Shown: positions 1 through 9,592 of the stretch, piece by piece
Layout: each line of letters begins with the position of its first letter
Position numbering within the stretch: the first letter of the stretch is position 1
NCBI GenBank assembly: GCA_946479285.1
Contig: CAMLFH010000006.1
Coordinates: forward strand, 1-64,000
Source: an uncultured Flavobacteriales bacterium
GTDB taxonomy: Bacteria > Bacteroidota > Bacteroidia > Flavobacteriales > Crocinitomicaceae
Reading direction: 5' to 3'
DNA: 64,000 nucleotides
Position numbers and translations under genes: made by a program
The notes under the pieces: model-generated
Database searches by the model: none
What the model saw: the letters and a program-made list of their open reading frames with translations, nothing else
Told to the model about the DNA's origin: nothing

Positions 1-2
1 TT

Positions 3-866
3 ACAGCTGGCGGGCCGACTACTTTTTGTGCGGGAGGTTCCGTTACTTTGACTTCATCATCTGCAACGGGAAATATATGGTCAACAGGAGCTACAACTCA
101 ATCCATTACTGTAAGCACAAGTGGTTCTTACACGGTTACCGTTTCAAATGGAACTTGTTCTTCGACTTCTACTGCAACGATAATTACGGTAAACCCGCTT
201 CCAGCTGTACCAACAATCACTGCTGGAGGCCCAACCACATTTTGTGCCGGAGGTTCCGTTACTTTGACTTCGTCATCTGCAACTGGAAATACCTGGTCAA
301 ACGGAGCTACAACACCATCAATTACAGTTAGCTTAAGTGGTTCATATACTGTAACGGTCTCAAACGGATCGTGTACGTCAGTATCTGCTGCAACAACCGT
401 TATCGTCAATCCGATTCCCGCGGTGCCAACTATCACAGCTGGTGGTCCAACAACATTCTGTGCCGGTAGTTCTGTTACTTTAACTTCTTCATCCGCAACC
501 GGAAATACCTGGTCAAACGGTGCTACAACGCAATCAATTACAGTTAGCGCAAGTGGATCTTACACGGTAACAGTTTCAAACGGATCTTGTTCTTCGACTT
601 CTGCTGCGGAGACAGTTACAGTGAATCCGCTTCCGGCTGTACCAACTATTACTGCCAGCGGACCTACTACATTTTGTGCCGGAGGTTCTGTGACATTGAC
701 TTCTTCTGCTGCAACCGGAAATACCTGGTGGACAGGAGCGAACTCGCAATCAGTTACCATAAGTACAGCTGGTTCTTACACGGTGACAGTTTCTTCTTTC
801 GGTTGCTCTTCTACATCAGCGCCCACAGCGATAACTGTAAATCCATTGCCAACGATAACCGCATCT
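3..866 (+). repeat. Four in-frame 216-bp tandem repeats
   Basis: Units start at about 3, 219, 435 and 651, an exact 216-bp (72-codon) period, marked by ACxGCxGGxGGxCCxAC and TTTTGTGCCGGAGGTTC. Units 1-3 are very similar at DNA level; the fourth (ATGNTWWTGANSQ) diverges. More copies may lie upstream of the window. Confidence 0.9.
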
Positions 867-2087
867 AATAACGGCCCGCTTTGTGTCACAGATCCTTTAA
901 ACTTAAGTGCAAGTGGAACTACGGGAGGAACTTATTCCTGGACAGGGCCAAATTCGTTTAGTTCTACGTTACAAAACCCATCAATTGCTTCTATTTCAAG
1001 TACTGATTTTGGGGTTTATACCGTTACTCTTACGGAGAATGGATGTTCATCTTCAGCCACGACAACCGTGACTCTGAATTCAGGAACTTCAACAGCCATA
1101 ACAGCAGCAGGGCCCTTTTGTGCGAATGATGCGGCAATTACGCTTACTGCAGCTAGTCCTGGTGGAAACTGGTCGGGAACCGGAATAGTGAATGCCGCAA
1201 CAGGTTTATTTGATCCAAGTGTTTCGGGAGCAGGTTCATTTGTTATCACGTATGATATTCCCGGCTCTTGTTCCGGAGCATCTTCGACGACAATTAGTGT
1301 GAATCCGGTACCGATGACGAATTTTAGTGCGGATACTTTATCCGGTTGTGCTCCTTTGTCAGTTAATTTTACCAATCAGACTCCTTCAACGGTTAGTACA
1401 CAATGGAATTTTGGAAATGGCCAGGTTTCAAGTGCATCGAATGGTTCAGTAACTTATACTTCTTCCGGGTGTTTCACAGTTGCTTTAACGGTAACAGATC
1501 TCAACGGATGTGCTACAACAGCTACGAAAGTGAATTTCATTTGTATCCTCCCGAAAGCAGATGCATCCTTTACACCAACGCCATACGACGCAACAATTAC
1601 GCATCCTGAAATTCATTTTATCAATACTTCGTCCAATGCAACAAGCTATAGCTGGGACTTTGGAGACGGAAGCAATTCGGCTGCTTTTTCGCCTTCACAT
1701 ACTTATGATGAAGTTGCAGGTAATTACATCGTGCAGTTGGTTGCAACAAATGCAAGCGGGTGTTCGGATATTGCAACAGTAGTTGTTCGGATATTGGATG
1801 AATTGATTTATTACGTTCCGAATTCATTCACGCCTAACGGTGATGAGCATAACAATACTTTTCAGCCGGTTTTTACTTCCGGATTTGATCCTTACAGCTT
1901 CAGATTACTCATTTTTGACCGCTGGGGAGAAACCATCTTTGAATCCAAAGACGCAAAAGTTGGATGGGACGGAACCTATAACGGGGCGCTGGTTCAGGAA
2001 GGGATTTACACCTGGACAGTAAGCTTCAAAGATCCTGATACGGATAAGAAATACACTAAAAGCGGACACACGACACTGATTAAATAA
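3..2087 (+). CDS. Type B T9SS-sorted repetitive surface adhesin, 5'-truncated
   Basis: The reading frame is open from the first bases of the window, so the true start lies upstream. About 694 codons are visible. The visible N-terminal part is four tandem 72-residue Ser/Thr/Gly-rich beta-sandwich units, each beginning near TAGGPTTFCAGGSVTL and ending in VNPLPAVPTI. Ig-like stretches and two PKD-type domains follow (WNFGNG and YSWDFGDGSN, about residues 440-590). The last 90 residues are a CHU_C / gliding-motility-associated C-terminal domain (YVPNSFTPNGDEHNN, FDRWGE, WDGTYNG, GIYTW). By family knowledge this is a type B T9SS sorting signal, so the protein should be exported and surface-attached or released. 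It resembles the gene at 38128-41247 in architecture and C-terminus. The ligand is unknown; an adhesin role is inferred from the repeats. Confidence 0.9.
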   Translation, partial: TAGGPTTFCAGGSVTLTSSSATGNIWSTGATTQSITVSTSGSYTVTVSNGTCSSTSTATIITVNPLPAVPTITAGGPTTFCAGGSVTLTSSSATGNTWSNGATTPSITVSLSGSYTVTVSNGSCTSVSAATTVIVNPIPAVPTITAGGPTTFCAGSSVTLTSSSATGNTWSNGATTQSITVSASGSYTVTVSNGSCSSTSAAETVTVNPLPAVPTITASGPTTFCAGGSVTLTSSAATGNTWWTGANSQSVTISTAGSYTVTVSSFGCSSTSAPTAITVNPLPTITASNNGPLCVTDPLNLSASGTTGGTYSWTGPNSFSSTLQNPSIASISSTDFGVYTVTLTENGCSSSATTTVTLNSGTSTAITAAGPFCANDAAITLTAASPGGNWSGTGIVNAATGLFDPSVSGAGSFVITYDIPGSCSGASSTTISVNPVPMTNFSADTLSGCAPLSVNFTNQTPSTVSTQWNFGNGQVSSASNGSVTYTSSGCFTVALTVTDLNGCATTATKVNFICILPKADASFTPTPYDATITHPEIHFINTSSNATSYSWDFGDGSNSAAFSPSHTYDEVAGNYIVQLVATNASGCSDIATVVVRILDELIYYVPNSFTPNGDEHNNTFQPVFTSGFDPYSFRLLIFDRWGETIFESKDAKVGWDGTYNGALVQEGIYTWTVSFKDPDTDKKYTKSGHTTLIK

Positions 2088-2109
2088 GAAGAAACACTGC
2101 TTCTGATAA

Positions 2110-2131
2110 TTCATTCACGGTAGTGAATGAA
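2110..2131. terminator. Possible bidirectional terminator hairpin
   Basis: Perfect 9-bp stem TTCATTCAC / GTGAATGAA around the loop GGTA, between two convergent genes. It lacks a clear T-tract, so it may be an RNA-end stabiliser instead. The rest of 2088-2245 shows nothing recognisable. Confidence 0.45.
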
Positions 2132-2245
2132 GCACAGATTCGATGCAAATTTACTCTATGGATACCCGTAGATCACGCGACTTTATCCCGTTTTTTGCAC
2201 TAATTTTTAACAAGATGCTATCAGAGGTTTTAGCCCTTGAAAAAT

Positions 2246-2956
2246 TTACAATTTCCCCAAAGCGAACATTGTTGGTTGTTTGCTCAGATCGTATGCGTTT
2301 TCTCTCCAGTCCTTAATGGTTTTGGTTTGAATGCGCTCAGTGAATAAAGTGAGGTTTGAGGCTACGCATAACAAAGTATCGTCAGCCAGCATATTTAGTA
2401 AGTCCTCAAAAACATGCATCGTTCTGAAAGGAGTGTCCATAAATAATTGGGTTTCACCGCTTCTTTTCACACGTTGTTCCAGGTCTTTTAGTTTTCGGAT
2501 TCGTTCCTTTTGTTCTTTTGGTAAATATCCGTGAAAAGCGAATTGCTGCCCGTTGAAACCGCTTCCGATTAAAGTAAGAAGAATAGAGCTTGGGCCAACT
2601 GTGGGGCAAACATGAATATCATTCTCATGAGCCAGTGCAACCAGTACGGCTCCCGGATCTGCAACTCCTGCGCAACCTGCCTCGCTAATTATTCCAACAC
2701 TTTTTCCGGCTTTCATAGCTTTAATCAGGTGATATAATTCGGATGCCGCTGTGGATTTATTCAGAATAAAGAACTCTGATTCATCAATAGGAAAAGTGCG
2801 GTCTATCTTACGCAAAAGTCTGCGGGCAGATTTAATATCTTCAACAGCAAATACACGTAATTCAGACGCTGTTTCAGCTACTTTTTGCGGAATAATATCT
2901 TCCGTGGATTCTCCTCCAAGTGTATTGGGAATAAGGTATAAATTACCTGCGCTCAT
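2246..2956 (-). CDS. RsmI-like SAM-dependent methyltransferase (tetrapyrrole methylase fold)
   Basis: 236 aa. The opening GNLYLIPNTLG, the central ISEAGCAGVADPGA and the VGPSSILLTLIGSGF stretch match the RsmI / tetrapyrrole-methylase fold. In that family these loops bind S-adenosylmethionine and the founding member 2'-O-methylates 16S rRNA C1402. The protein is shorter than typical RsmI (about 280 aa) and fits the shorter Bacteroidota paralogue, so the exact substrate is uncertain. The start overlaps the stop of the upstream phosphatase gene by one base (TAATG), which suggests translational coupling and one operon. Confidence 0.85.
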   Translation of the reverse strand: MSAGNLYLIPNTLGGESTEDIIPQKVAETASELRVFAVEDIKSARRLLRKIDRTFPIDESEFFILNKSTAASELYHLIKAMKAGKSVGIISEAGCAGVADPGAVLVALAHENDIHVCPTVGPSSILLTLIGSGFNGQQFAFHGYLPKEQKERIRKLKDLEQRVKRSGETQLFMDTPFRTMHVFEDLLNMLADDTLLCVASNLTLFTERIQTKTIKDWRENAYDLSKQPTMFALGKL

Positions 2957-3423
2957 TAATTCTCTATTAATTGGTTGTTCTTTAAAAATGCGTTTGTTGC
3001 CTCGTCCAACAGTTCAATTACTTCCTTGAAATTCATGTCAGTACCATAATAAGGATCCGGAACTTCCAACTGCTGGTCCGGATACAGTTCATTCAGAAAT
3101 AAACGCACTTTTTGTTTGTCTCCTTCATTTCTGGCTAAACGCAGGATATTTTGTTCATTGCTTTTATCCATTGCAAAGATAATGTCATAATTGTCAAAAT
3201 CAGCAACCGAAAATTGACGTGCCCGCAATTCATCTATAGAAACTCCATATTCCTGTGAAAGTCGGATCATTCGATGATCAGGTTTTGATCCCACATGATA
3301 GTTTGCTGTTCCTGCAGAATCAACTTCAATAGATAGACCGTGCTTTTTGACTTTATGTCTCAACCAGCCATCAGCCATGGGTGAACGGCAAATATTTCCC
3401 AAACAAACCATTAAAACACGCAT
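2956..3423 (-). CDS. Low-molecular-weight protein-tyrosine phosphatase
   Basis: 155 aa from the chosen ATG. The catalytic P-loop C-x5-R-S is at residues 7-14 (CLGNICRS), and the general-acid loop is VPDPYYG with Asp123. Both are diagnostic of the LMW-PTP family, which removes phosphate from tyrosine or arginine residues of cytoplasmic proteins. Upstream in-frame GTG (3483) and ATG (3462) codons would add an Ala/Ser-rich tail with no family counterpart, so I start at MRVLMVCLGN. It is the first gene of a two-gene operon with the RsmI-like methyltransferase. The biological target is not inferable. Confidence 0.9.
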   Translation of the reverse strand: MRVLMVCLGNICRSPMADGWLRHKVKKHGLSIEVDSAGTANYHVGSKPDHRMIRLSQEYGVSIDELRARQFSVADFDNYDIIFAMDKSNEQNILRLARNEGDKQKVRLFLNELYPDQQLEVPDPYYGTDMNFKEVIELLDEATNAFLKNNQLIEN

Positions 3424-3491
3424 ATATTCACTCTTATTTGATTGTGCCGAAGCTTGTGCCATCGCTAAAGCTATTGGCGACACGCGATCAG

Positions 3492-3507
3492 CAAAGCTAC
3501 AAAGTTA
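3492..3507 (-). promoter_or_regulatory. Tandem -7 elements upstream of the phosphatase operon
   Basis: On the minus strand TAACTTTG and TAGCTTTG lie back to back; both fit the Bacteroidota -7 consensus TAnnTTTG. Transcription would start near 3485, giving a leader of about 60 nt to the chosen ATG. Confidence 0.5.
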
Positions 3508-3659
3508 CTTTTTTAACTTGATTATCTGAAATCTTCATTGATTCACACAATTTGTTAGTTTAAACAAGCTGTTTAATCATTTAACATTTTTTGATTCCAA
3601 CTAACACAACTAACTGAATCTTATAATCGTTATATTCATGTAAATCAATAGTAAAGACC

Positions 3660-4529
3660 ATGAGACAGTTAAAGATTGTAAAGCAAGTTACAAATCGGGA
3701 GACGGCCTCTCTCGATAAATACCTTCAAGAAATTGGTCGCGTTGAATTAATTACTGCCGACGAAGAGGTAGAATTGGCTAAGCGTATTAAAGCAGGGGAT
3801 AAGAGGGCGTTGGAGCGATTAACAAAAGCTAATTTAAGATTCGTGGTATCTGTTTCAAAACAGTACCAAAACCAAGGGTTATCACTTCCTGATTTAATCA
3901 ATGAAGGAAATTTAGGTTTGATCAAGGCGGCCGAGCGATTTGATGAAACCAGAGGGTTCAAGTTTATTTCATACGCAGTTTGGTGGATTCGCCAGTCTAT
4001 TTTGCAGGCATTGGCAGAACAGGCACGTATTGTAAGACTTCCCTTGAATAAAATCGGAACAATTAATAAGATCAATAGAGCTTATAGTGAGTTGGAACAA
4101 ATGTACGAACGTCCACCTTCAGCTGATGAATTGGCTGAATACCTGGAATGTTCCGTGGAGGATGTTCGTCAGTCACTTGCAAATACAGCACGCCATTTAT
4201 CCATGGATGCACCGTTGGTGGATGGAGATGAAAGTTCATCCAGTATGTACGACGTATTGCCAAATGATGCGCTTCCGAGTCCTGAGAATGAATTGACGAA
4301 AGAGTCTTTGCGAAAAGAAATTGAACGCTCACTCTCATCTTTATCAGGTAGAGAAGGAGATGTAGTAAGACTTTATTACGGATTAAACGGAAAACATCCG
4401 CTGACATTGGAAGAGATCGGAGATTTATTCGATTTGACCAGGGAGCGTGTAAGACAGATAAAAGAAAAAGCGATTCGACGCTTGAAACATACATCCCGAA
4501 GCCGGATGCTTAAATCATACCTTGGTTAA
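3660..4529 (+). CDS. rpoD: Primary RNA polymerase sigma factor (sigma-70 family)
   Basis: 289 aa, the short form (no region 1.1) usual for Bacteroidota. Region 1.2 is [20 protein letters not shown] (about 17-36). Region 2 runs from [20 protein letters not shown] through [16 protein letters not shown] (DNA melting and -7 recognition), followed by region 3. Region 4 ends with [19 protein letters not shown], the helix-turn-helix that contacts the upstream promoter element. It directs core RNA polymerase to housekeeping promoters, presumably the TTTG/TAnnTTTG elements listed here. It is convergent with priA, and the two stop codons share a TTAA. Confidence 0.96.
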   Translation: MRQLKIVKQVTNRETASLDKYLQEIGRVELITADEEVELAKRIKAGDKRALERLTKANLRFVVSVSKQYQNQGLSLPDLINEGNLGLIKAAERFDETRGFKFISYAVWWIRQSILQALAEQARIVRLPLNKIGTINKINRAYSELEQMYERPPSADELAEYLECSVEDVRQSLANTARHLSMDAPLVDGDESSSSMYDVLPNDALPSPENELTKESLRKEIERSLSSLSGREGDVVRLYYGLNGKHPLTLEEIGDLFDLTRERVRQIKEKAIRRLKHTSRSRMLKSYLG

Positions 4530-7009
4530 GCGGGATCTACGTCTGTAATCAGTCGAATAGGTTTGAAATGGGGAACGCTGAAAAATTGATCCGTCAACTC
4601 ATGTAAGCGTTCCTTTACTTTCTTTTGCGGAGCATCTTGCTCAATTTTTAAAACAATTTCTTTCAAATAAAAGTTCTGAATCCTCGCGATAACCGGGGAT
4701 TCAGGGCCTAAAACGCGTTCGTGGAATTGTTCCTTCAGTAGTTTACTGAAATGAAGCGCACCACTTTCTACCAAATCACGGTCCCGGTGTTTTAAAGTAA
4801 AACGAATCAATTTATAGAAAGGCGGATAATGGTAATTCCTGCGTTCAACCAATTCATTTATGGCAAATGCATCGTAATCATGCTCCATGACTTTTTGGAT
4901 CACCCAGTGATCCGGATTTCCTGTTTGAACGATTACTTTGCCGCGTTTGTTTCTACGGCCCGATCTTCCTGCAACCTGCGTCATTAACTGGAAAGCGCGT
5001 TCAAATGCTCTGAAATCGGTTTTATTGAGCATTAAATCCGCGTCAAGTATTCCGACCAAACCAACATGGTCAAAATCCAATCCTTTTGCGACCATCTGTG
5101 TACCAATTAATACATCAATATCCCGGTTTTCAAAAGCATTAATCAATTCCAGGTGACTATTCTTATTGCGGGTCGTATCTAAATCCATTCTGCCAATTCG
5201 AATATCGGGAAGGATTAAAGAAAGATCATCCTCTATTTTTTCTGTCCCGAATCCAAGCATCTTCAAACGGTTGCTTCCGCAAGCGGGGCAGGTTCCAATC
5301 GGATTTGTACTGTAACTGCAATGATGGCACTTCAATAAATTGGAATGCTTGTGATAGTTCAGGGTCGTATCGCAATTGATACAATTCGGACTGAAACCAC
5401 AAATTTCGCAAGTCCAGATTGGAGTATATCCTCTTCTGTTTTGGAAAAGAATGACTTGCTCCTGATTTTTTAAAGTTTCAATGATGTTATCTAACAGGAA
5501 CTTGGAAAAATGCCCGTTCAAACTTTTTTGCCTGCGTTCCTCTTTCATGTCGGCACACAAAATTTCCGGAAGCTTTACCTGTGAAAAACGTTCGGTCAGT
5601 AGTACATGTCCGTATTTCCCCTCACGCGTATTTTGAAAGCTCTCAATCGATGGAGTTGCGGAGCCTAAGAGTGTTTTGGTTTTAAAGAAATGGGCCAAAA
5701 CAATAGCCATATCACGTGCATTGTAGCGTGGAGAAGGATCATGTTGTTTATAAGAAGATTCATGTTCTTCATCCACGATTACCAATCCAAGGTCCTGGAA
5801 TGGCAGGAAAATTGAAGAACGTGCGCCTACAACCAACCTGAACTGTTTCGGGTCATTTTGAAGGACTTTGTGCCATATTTCCACCCGTTCATTGGAGTTG
5901 AATTTGGAATGATACACTCCAATCTTCTCGCCGAAGTATGCAGATAAACGCTGAATCAATTGAGTAGTCAATGCAATTTCAGGAACCAGGAACAAAACCT
6001 GTTTTCCTTCATCCAATACTTTTCGGATCAATTCAATGTAGATTTCCGTTTTTCCGGATCCGGTAATTCCCTGGAGCAAAACAGTATCTTTTTCCCCAAA
6101 GCCCGTTTGAATTTCATGCAATGCCTGTGATTGAGCGCTGCTCAGAACCGGGAATTCAAACTTACTTTGATCCAATGGGTTGATTCGGGAAATTTCCAGG
6201 CGTTCCGTTCGGAGAATTCCCTGTTTTTCCAAAGTATTTATTGCAGATAATGAGCAGCCTTGGTCCTCTAGTGATTTTCGAAGAATGGGCATGACTTCCC
6301 CTTCATGGAAACCACCAAGCTGCAGGATTTTTAGTAGGACCTGTTCTTGTTTTTGGGTCGTTTTTTTCTGAGCCAGCTGTTCGAACAATTCGTTTAATAA
6401 CCTATCTGAACGGTAATTTTCCTGAAGCACGACAAACAGGCCTGTTTTAGCAGAAAACTTATTAGAAACTTCTTCCAGTGTAAGAATGATACTTTTTTCA
6501 AGCAGGGTTTTAATAAGCGGCTGAATAGTTTTAATGCCTATGATCTCGGAAATTTCTCTTAAATCGAGTGTTTCTTTGATCTGCAGTGCTTCAACCACCA
6601 GGTATTCCCTGTCGGACAAACGGGAACTTTCTCCGTCAAAATCAGGATGAAGAACCACTTTCGTTTCACTTGCCAGCTTGAAATTTGCCGGCAAGGCCGC
6701 GTTCATGACATCTCCAATGGGCGCCATGTAATATTCCGACATCCATTTCCAGAATGAAAATTGTTTTTTTGTAATGATTGGCGTTTCATCCAGGATGTGT
6801 TCCAGGTATTTTGCCTGGTAGAGTTTTGGTGCTTCCCGGTGAATTTTCGTAATGATTCCGGTATATAACTTTCCTTTTCCGAAAGGAACGATGACGCGAA
6901 GGTATTCCCCGATATGGTCATTCATTTCGAATGGGACCCGGTAGGTAAATTCCTGGCTTAAGGGAATGGGTAAAATGACGTTAACGAAAAGAGTAACACG
7001 TTCGCTCAT
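4526..7009 (-). CDS. priA: Primosomal replication-restart helicase PriA
   Basis: 827 aa. PriA-type N-terminal DNA-binding domain ([18 protein letters not shown]). Walker A GITGSGKT at about 314-321, DEEH box about 413-416, LLGSATPS motif III about 448-454. Eight zinc-ligand cysteines as four CxxC pairs lie between 534 and 577 (CEIC, CINC, CHHC, CPAC), followed by motif [15 protein letters not shown] and motif [10 protein letters not shown] (about 678-685). It is a 3'-5' DNA helicase that reloads the replisome at stalled forks. The start codon is only 4 nt after a TAAATTTG -7 box, so the mRNA may be leaderless. The stop shares TTAA with rpoD. Confidence 0.97.
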   Translation of the reverse strand: MSERVTLFVNVILPIPLSQEFTYRVPFEMNDHIGEYLRVIVPFGKGKLYTGIITKIHREAPKLYQAKYLEHILDETPIITKKQFSFWKWMSEYYMAPIGDVMNAALPANFKLASETKVVLHPDFDGESSRLSDREYLVVEALQIKETLDLREISEIIGIKTIQPLIKTLLEKSIILTLEEVSNKFSAKTGLFVVLQENYRSDRLLNELFEQLAQKKTTQKQEQVLLKILQLGGFHEGEVMPILRKSLEDQGCSLSAINTLEKQGILRTERLEISRINPLDQSKFEFPVLSSAQSQALHEIQTGFGEKDTVLLQGITGSGKTEIYIELIRKVLDEGKQVLFLVPEIALTTQLIQRLSAYFGEKIGVYHSKFNSNERVEIWHKVLQNDPKQFRLVVGARSSIFLPFQDLGLVIVDEEHESSYKQHDPSPRYNARDMAIVLAHFFKTKTLLGSATPSIESFQNTREGKYGHVLLTERFSQVKLPEILCADMKEERRQKSLNGHFSKFLLDNIIETLKNQEQVILFQNRRGYTPIWTCEICGFSPNCINCDTTLNYHKHSNLLKCHHCSYSTNPIGTCPACGSNRLKMLGFGTEKIEDDLSLILPDIRIGRMDLDTTRNKNSHLELINAFENRDIDVLIGTQMVAKGLDFDHVGLVGILDADLMLNKTDFRAFERAFQLMTQVAGRSGRRNKRGKVIVQTGNPDHWVIQKVMEHDYDAFAINELVERRNYHYPPFYKLIRFTLKHRDRDLVESGALHFSKLLKEQFHERVLGPESPVIARIQNFYLKEIVLKIEQDAPQKKVKERLHELTDQFFSVPHFKPIRLITDVDPA

Positions 7010-7013
7010 GAAA

Positions 7014-7021
7014 CAAATTTA
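7014..7021 (-). promoter_or_regulatory. -7 element of priA, 4 nt from its ATG
   Basis: Minus strand TAAATTTG, then TTTC, then ATG. Transcription would start at or next to the start codon (leaderless). No TTG sits at the usual 17-23 nt spacing upstream. Confidence 0.5.
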
Positions 7022-7134
7022 ATGAACTAAAAGCAAATAAGAGCCTTTTGTGATCTATAAAACCGACTTATCCGAATAAGTAGTTACCAGGGTATGTGTG
7101 GATCTGCCGCGGCGGACACTTATACCTGGAAAAG

Positions 7135-7171
7135 AAAAAATCCCGCTTATCTGATGATAAAACGGGATTTT
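7135..7171 (-). terminator. Rho-independent terminator of the lipoprotein gene
   Basis: Stem AAATCCCG / CGGGATTT with flanking A and T runs, 22 nt downstream of the stop at 7193. The minus strand ends in a T-tract. Confidence 0.8.
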
Positions 7172-7192
7172 CTATTTCAGTTTAATAAATTC

Positions 7193-8323
7193 TTATTGAC
7201 AAGCCCAGGATTCACCGGCATTAATATCCGTTTGGAAATTACTACAGAACAATAAAAGTCCTGTTATTGGTCCTGTGCACAATTCTTTTGTAGATAAAGC
7301 ATCTAATGCTCTGGTACTTGGTGTACTGAATTTCACTAGTTTATTAGTCATTCTGGAAGTGAATATTCCAATTACCGGTCCGCCGTCTGCTCGCGTTAAA
7401 TTACTAAAACTAGGTTTGTTTTGTGCCAGGGAAGTACTTGGCTGGTTCACAAGGATATACTTGCTCAGCGCGTCTGAACCTCCGGTCATTAATACACGGA
7501 CGGAGGTCATTTGACGTTTGGTAATGGATGGGTCATTGGTGCAATTTTCTTTTACCAATGTATAGAATGCTTCGCCGCTTGCAGAGAAATTTGACTGAGA
7601 GCCGGTAAGCTGAGTTCCATTTAGTTCGCCCACTTTCCAGGTAAATGATTTCTCCACAGGAACACCATTGAAGTATTCATTGAAAGAGAACTGAATGCGT
7701 GCGTCAACAACCTTAGCATTTCCATTGTTTGATTTTAGACTGAGAGTGTTGTACTGTTTAACACCTTGTACCGTCTTAATAAAAGATAAAGGAGCTGAAC
7801 CTGGCTGGCTTACGGACATTCCTGTTACCAGTTTCGTTTCTGCATTGACTACTATTGAACCGCCGTTGATAGATGCAATTAATCTGTAAGTCACATCGTC
7901 TTTTAATGCTGCGTTTAAATCAGTTTCTCCGGTAGTTGGCGGGTTGGAAATATTGAACGTTTCTGTTTTGAAATAGTATACTTTTTGGTTCGGACTGTAG
8001 AAAGCACCCGGAACCTTATTAGTCAAAATAGTATCTCTTAAAACCCATGTTCTTACTTTCGTAGAAGCCCATTCTTCGATTCTGATTTCAGCATCCGCAA
8101 AATAGCTTGAATCTTCAATCAGAGCAACATCTAATGAATTGTTTGAACCTCCGAAAGTGCGCGTCAACTTAACGTAGTGCAAAGAATCACTTTTATCCAA
8201 TAATCCGAATAAAACAGGTGTTTCCACGTGCTCCCCGGCAAAGTCAATATCGTCTTCACACGAAGTGAATAATACCAAAGAAGTCAGGATAAAGGAGTAA
8301 AGTGAAAATTGGAGAAATTTCAT
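7193..8323 (-). CDS. Outer-surface lipoprotein, DUF4249-like
   Basis: 376 aa with a lipoprotein signal peptide (hydrophobic core LYSFILTSLVLFTSC, Cys23 as the lipidation site). The mature start ETPVLFGLLDKSDSLHYVKL followed by a predicted beta-rich body resembles DUF4249 proteins, which in Bacteroidota often accompany TonB receptors. No receptor is adjacent here, so it looks monocistronic, with its own promoter (8341-8348) and terminator (7135-7171). The DUF4249 assignment rests on architecture and a short N-terminal resemblance only. Function unknown. Confidence 0.75.
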   Translation of the reverse strand: MKFLQFSLYSFILTSLVLFTSCEDDIDFAGEHVETPVLFGLLDKSDSLHYVKLTRTFGGSNNSLDVALIEDSSYFADAEIRIEEWASTKVRTWVLRDTILTNKVPGAFYSPNQKVYYFKTETFNISNPPTTGETDLNAALKDDVTYRLIASINGGSIVVNAETKLVTGMSVSQPGSAPLSFIKTVQGVKQYNTLSLKSNNGNAKVVDARIQFSFNEYFNGVPVEKSFTWKVGELNGTQLTGSQSNFSASGEAFYTLVKENCTNDPSITKRQMTSVRVLMTGGSDALSKYILVNQPSTSLAQNKPSFSNLTRADGGPVIGIFTSRMTNKLVKFSTPSTRALDALSTKELCTGPITGLLLFCSNFQTDINAGESWACQ

Positions 8324-8340
8324 ATGTATACAATTTGTCT

Positions 8341-8348
8341 CAAAAGTA
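8341..8348 (-). promoter_or_regulatory. -7 element for the DUF4249-like lipoprotein gene
   Basis: Minus strand TACTTTTG, 17 nt upstream of the ATG at 8323. Matches TAnnTTTG. Confidence 0.5.
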
Positions 8349-8401
8349 CGATTTTAATTAATAGGATTTACCGATTAAAATCAACAGAAGCTACTGTTGA
8401 A

Positions 8402-9469
8402 TCAATCTTTTACGCGATTGAATCTCATAGCTTTCAGCATCCAGTTGGGTAAAAATGCTCCCGGTTTTTTGTTCTTCAGATGAATATACCAGCCTAATTT
8501 TTTCATGACAGGAACTTTGTGAGTTTCCACAAATTCAATCCATGTTCCATCCGGATCTTCAATATAGCTGAATCTTCCGCCAGCTTCTCCCATGTCGAAT
8601 GTTTTGCCGGAATCAACGGTAAAAGGAAAGCCAAGCTGTTCACATTCTTTCTGCAAATCGTCCATTCCCTGAACATCAAAGCACAAATGAATGAAGCCCC
8701 AGTCTCCCCAGAATCGATTTTTGAAGATTGATTTTGAATCTGTTCTTTCAACCGCCTGGACTAATTCAATTTGAGTGGGGCCGAGTAATTTTGCAAACGG
8801 ACCTTTTCTTGCTTCCGTATGCTGCAACAAAACGCGTCTTACTTTCTGATTTCCGTTTGGAATAGTGTTAAATGCATCAAAAGTGTCTGTTACATCGTAA
8901 ACGATTTTATCGTATCCCAAAATAGTTTGGTAAAGCGGCAATGCTTTTTCGATAGAGCTCACACCGATCATTGAACCGGCAACTCCACCTGTTTTCCCTT
9001 CGAATTTCGTGTCCATAAACCATCCGGAGCCTTCCACAATATCAAATAGGTTTCCATTTGGGTCTTCTACTAAAAAGTGGCAGCTTCCGTTCGGTAACTG
9101 CTGTGGTTCTGATAGAACTTTAGCTCCTTTTTTTACCAGGAATGCGTGAGTTGCTTTTACATCTTTGGATTTGATGCGGCAAGCATATAAACCGAAATCG
9201 CCAAAAATGATTGGTTCCGTGCTCTTTTCTGTTGGACGTGAAGTAAACTGCCAGATTTCAAATCCACCGCCGCTTTCCATGGAAAGTGCAAGAGTTGCTG
9301 TTCTGGAATGAATTACTCCGCCGGTATAGCGAGTCATTAATGGAGCTTCAGCTGCTTCTTCGAAAATGCGTACGTCTACACCAAAATGTTCCCTATACCA
9401 CTTCCAAATTGATTGAACATCAGGAACACCAATTCCCATTTGCTGAATACCACAGATGATTTTTGCCAT
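8402..9469 (-). CDS. Two-domain VOC-superfamily (glyoxalase/extradiol dioxygenase-like) protein
   Basis: 355 aa, no signal peptide. There are two vicinal-oxygen-chelate modules: residues about 5-145 (MGIGVPDVQSIWKWYREHFG ... VEDPNGNLFDIVE) and about 160-320 (GSMIGVSSIEKALPLYQTIL ... FIHLCFDV ... EDPDGTWIEFVE). The second half keeps the His and Glu expected of VOC metal ligands. In the first, the N-terminal His position is occupied by Met or Gly, so metal binding there is doubtful. VOC enzymes perform isomerisation, lyase or dioxygenase chemistry; the substrate cannot be read from sequence. A TATCTTCG -7 box lies 16 nt upstream. Confidence 0.85.
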   Translation of the reverse strand: MAKIICGIQQMGIGVPDVQSIWKWYREHFGVDVRIFEEAAEAPLMTRYTGGVIHSRTATLALSMESGGGFEIWQFTSRPTEKSTEPIIFGDFGLYACRIKSKDVKATHAFLVKKGAKVLSEPQQLPNGSCHFLVEDPNGNLFDIVEGSGWFMDTKFEGKTGGVAGSMIGVSSIEKALPLYQTILGYDKIVYDVTDTFDAFNTIPNGNQKVRRVLLQHTEARKGPFAKLLGPTQIELVQAVERTDSKSIFKNRFWGDWGFIHLCFDVQGMDDLQKECEQLGFPFTVDSGKTFDMGEAGGRFSYIEDPDGTWIEFVETHKVPVMKKLGWYIHLKNKKPGAFLPNWMLKAMRFNRVKD

Positions 9470-9485
9470 TTTTTAAAATTTGATG

Positions 9486-9493
9486 CGAAGATA
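9486..9493 (-). promoter_or_regulatory. Variant -7 element (TATCTTCG) for the VOC gene
   Basis: Minus strand TATCTTCG. The same TAnnTTCG form occurs before 41668, 44121 and 48591. Confidence 0.4.
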
Positions 9494-9508
9494 CTAGGAA
9501 TCTCGAAA

Positions 9509-9588
9509 GTTCAAAGGTTCAAGAGTTCAAAAAAGTTCAATGGTTCAAAGGTCATATTTAACTTTAAACACTTGGAACTTTTGAACTT
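9509..9588. repeat. GTTCAA direct-repeat cluster with an inverted TTGAAC copy
   Basis: Five GTTCAA copies at 9509, 9517, 9525, 9535 and 9543, spaced 8-10 bp, then the inverse TTGAAC at 9581. Located between the patatin stop and the VOC promoter. A similar cluster is at 55877-55958. Confidence 0.7.
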
Positions 9589-9592
9589 CCTT

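Noticed and set aside
128..1375. Long antisense open frames across the repetitive adhesin
   Set aside because: They mirror the low-stop, Ser/Thr/Val-rich tandem repeats on the other strand, have no signal peptide or family match, and the plus-strand frame has clear domains.
3423..3483. Longer start for the tyrosine phosphatase (GTG at 3483)
   Set aside because: It adds an Ala/Ser-rich segment not found in the family; the core begins at MRVLMVCLGN.
7066..7081. ACTTAT/ATAAGT hairpin upstream of priA
   Set aside because: A 6-bp AT-rich stem is too weak to call an operator or terminator.
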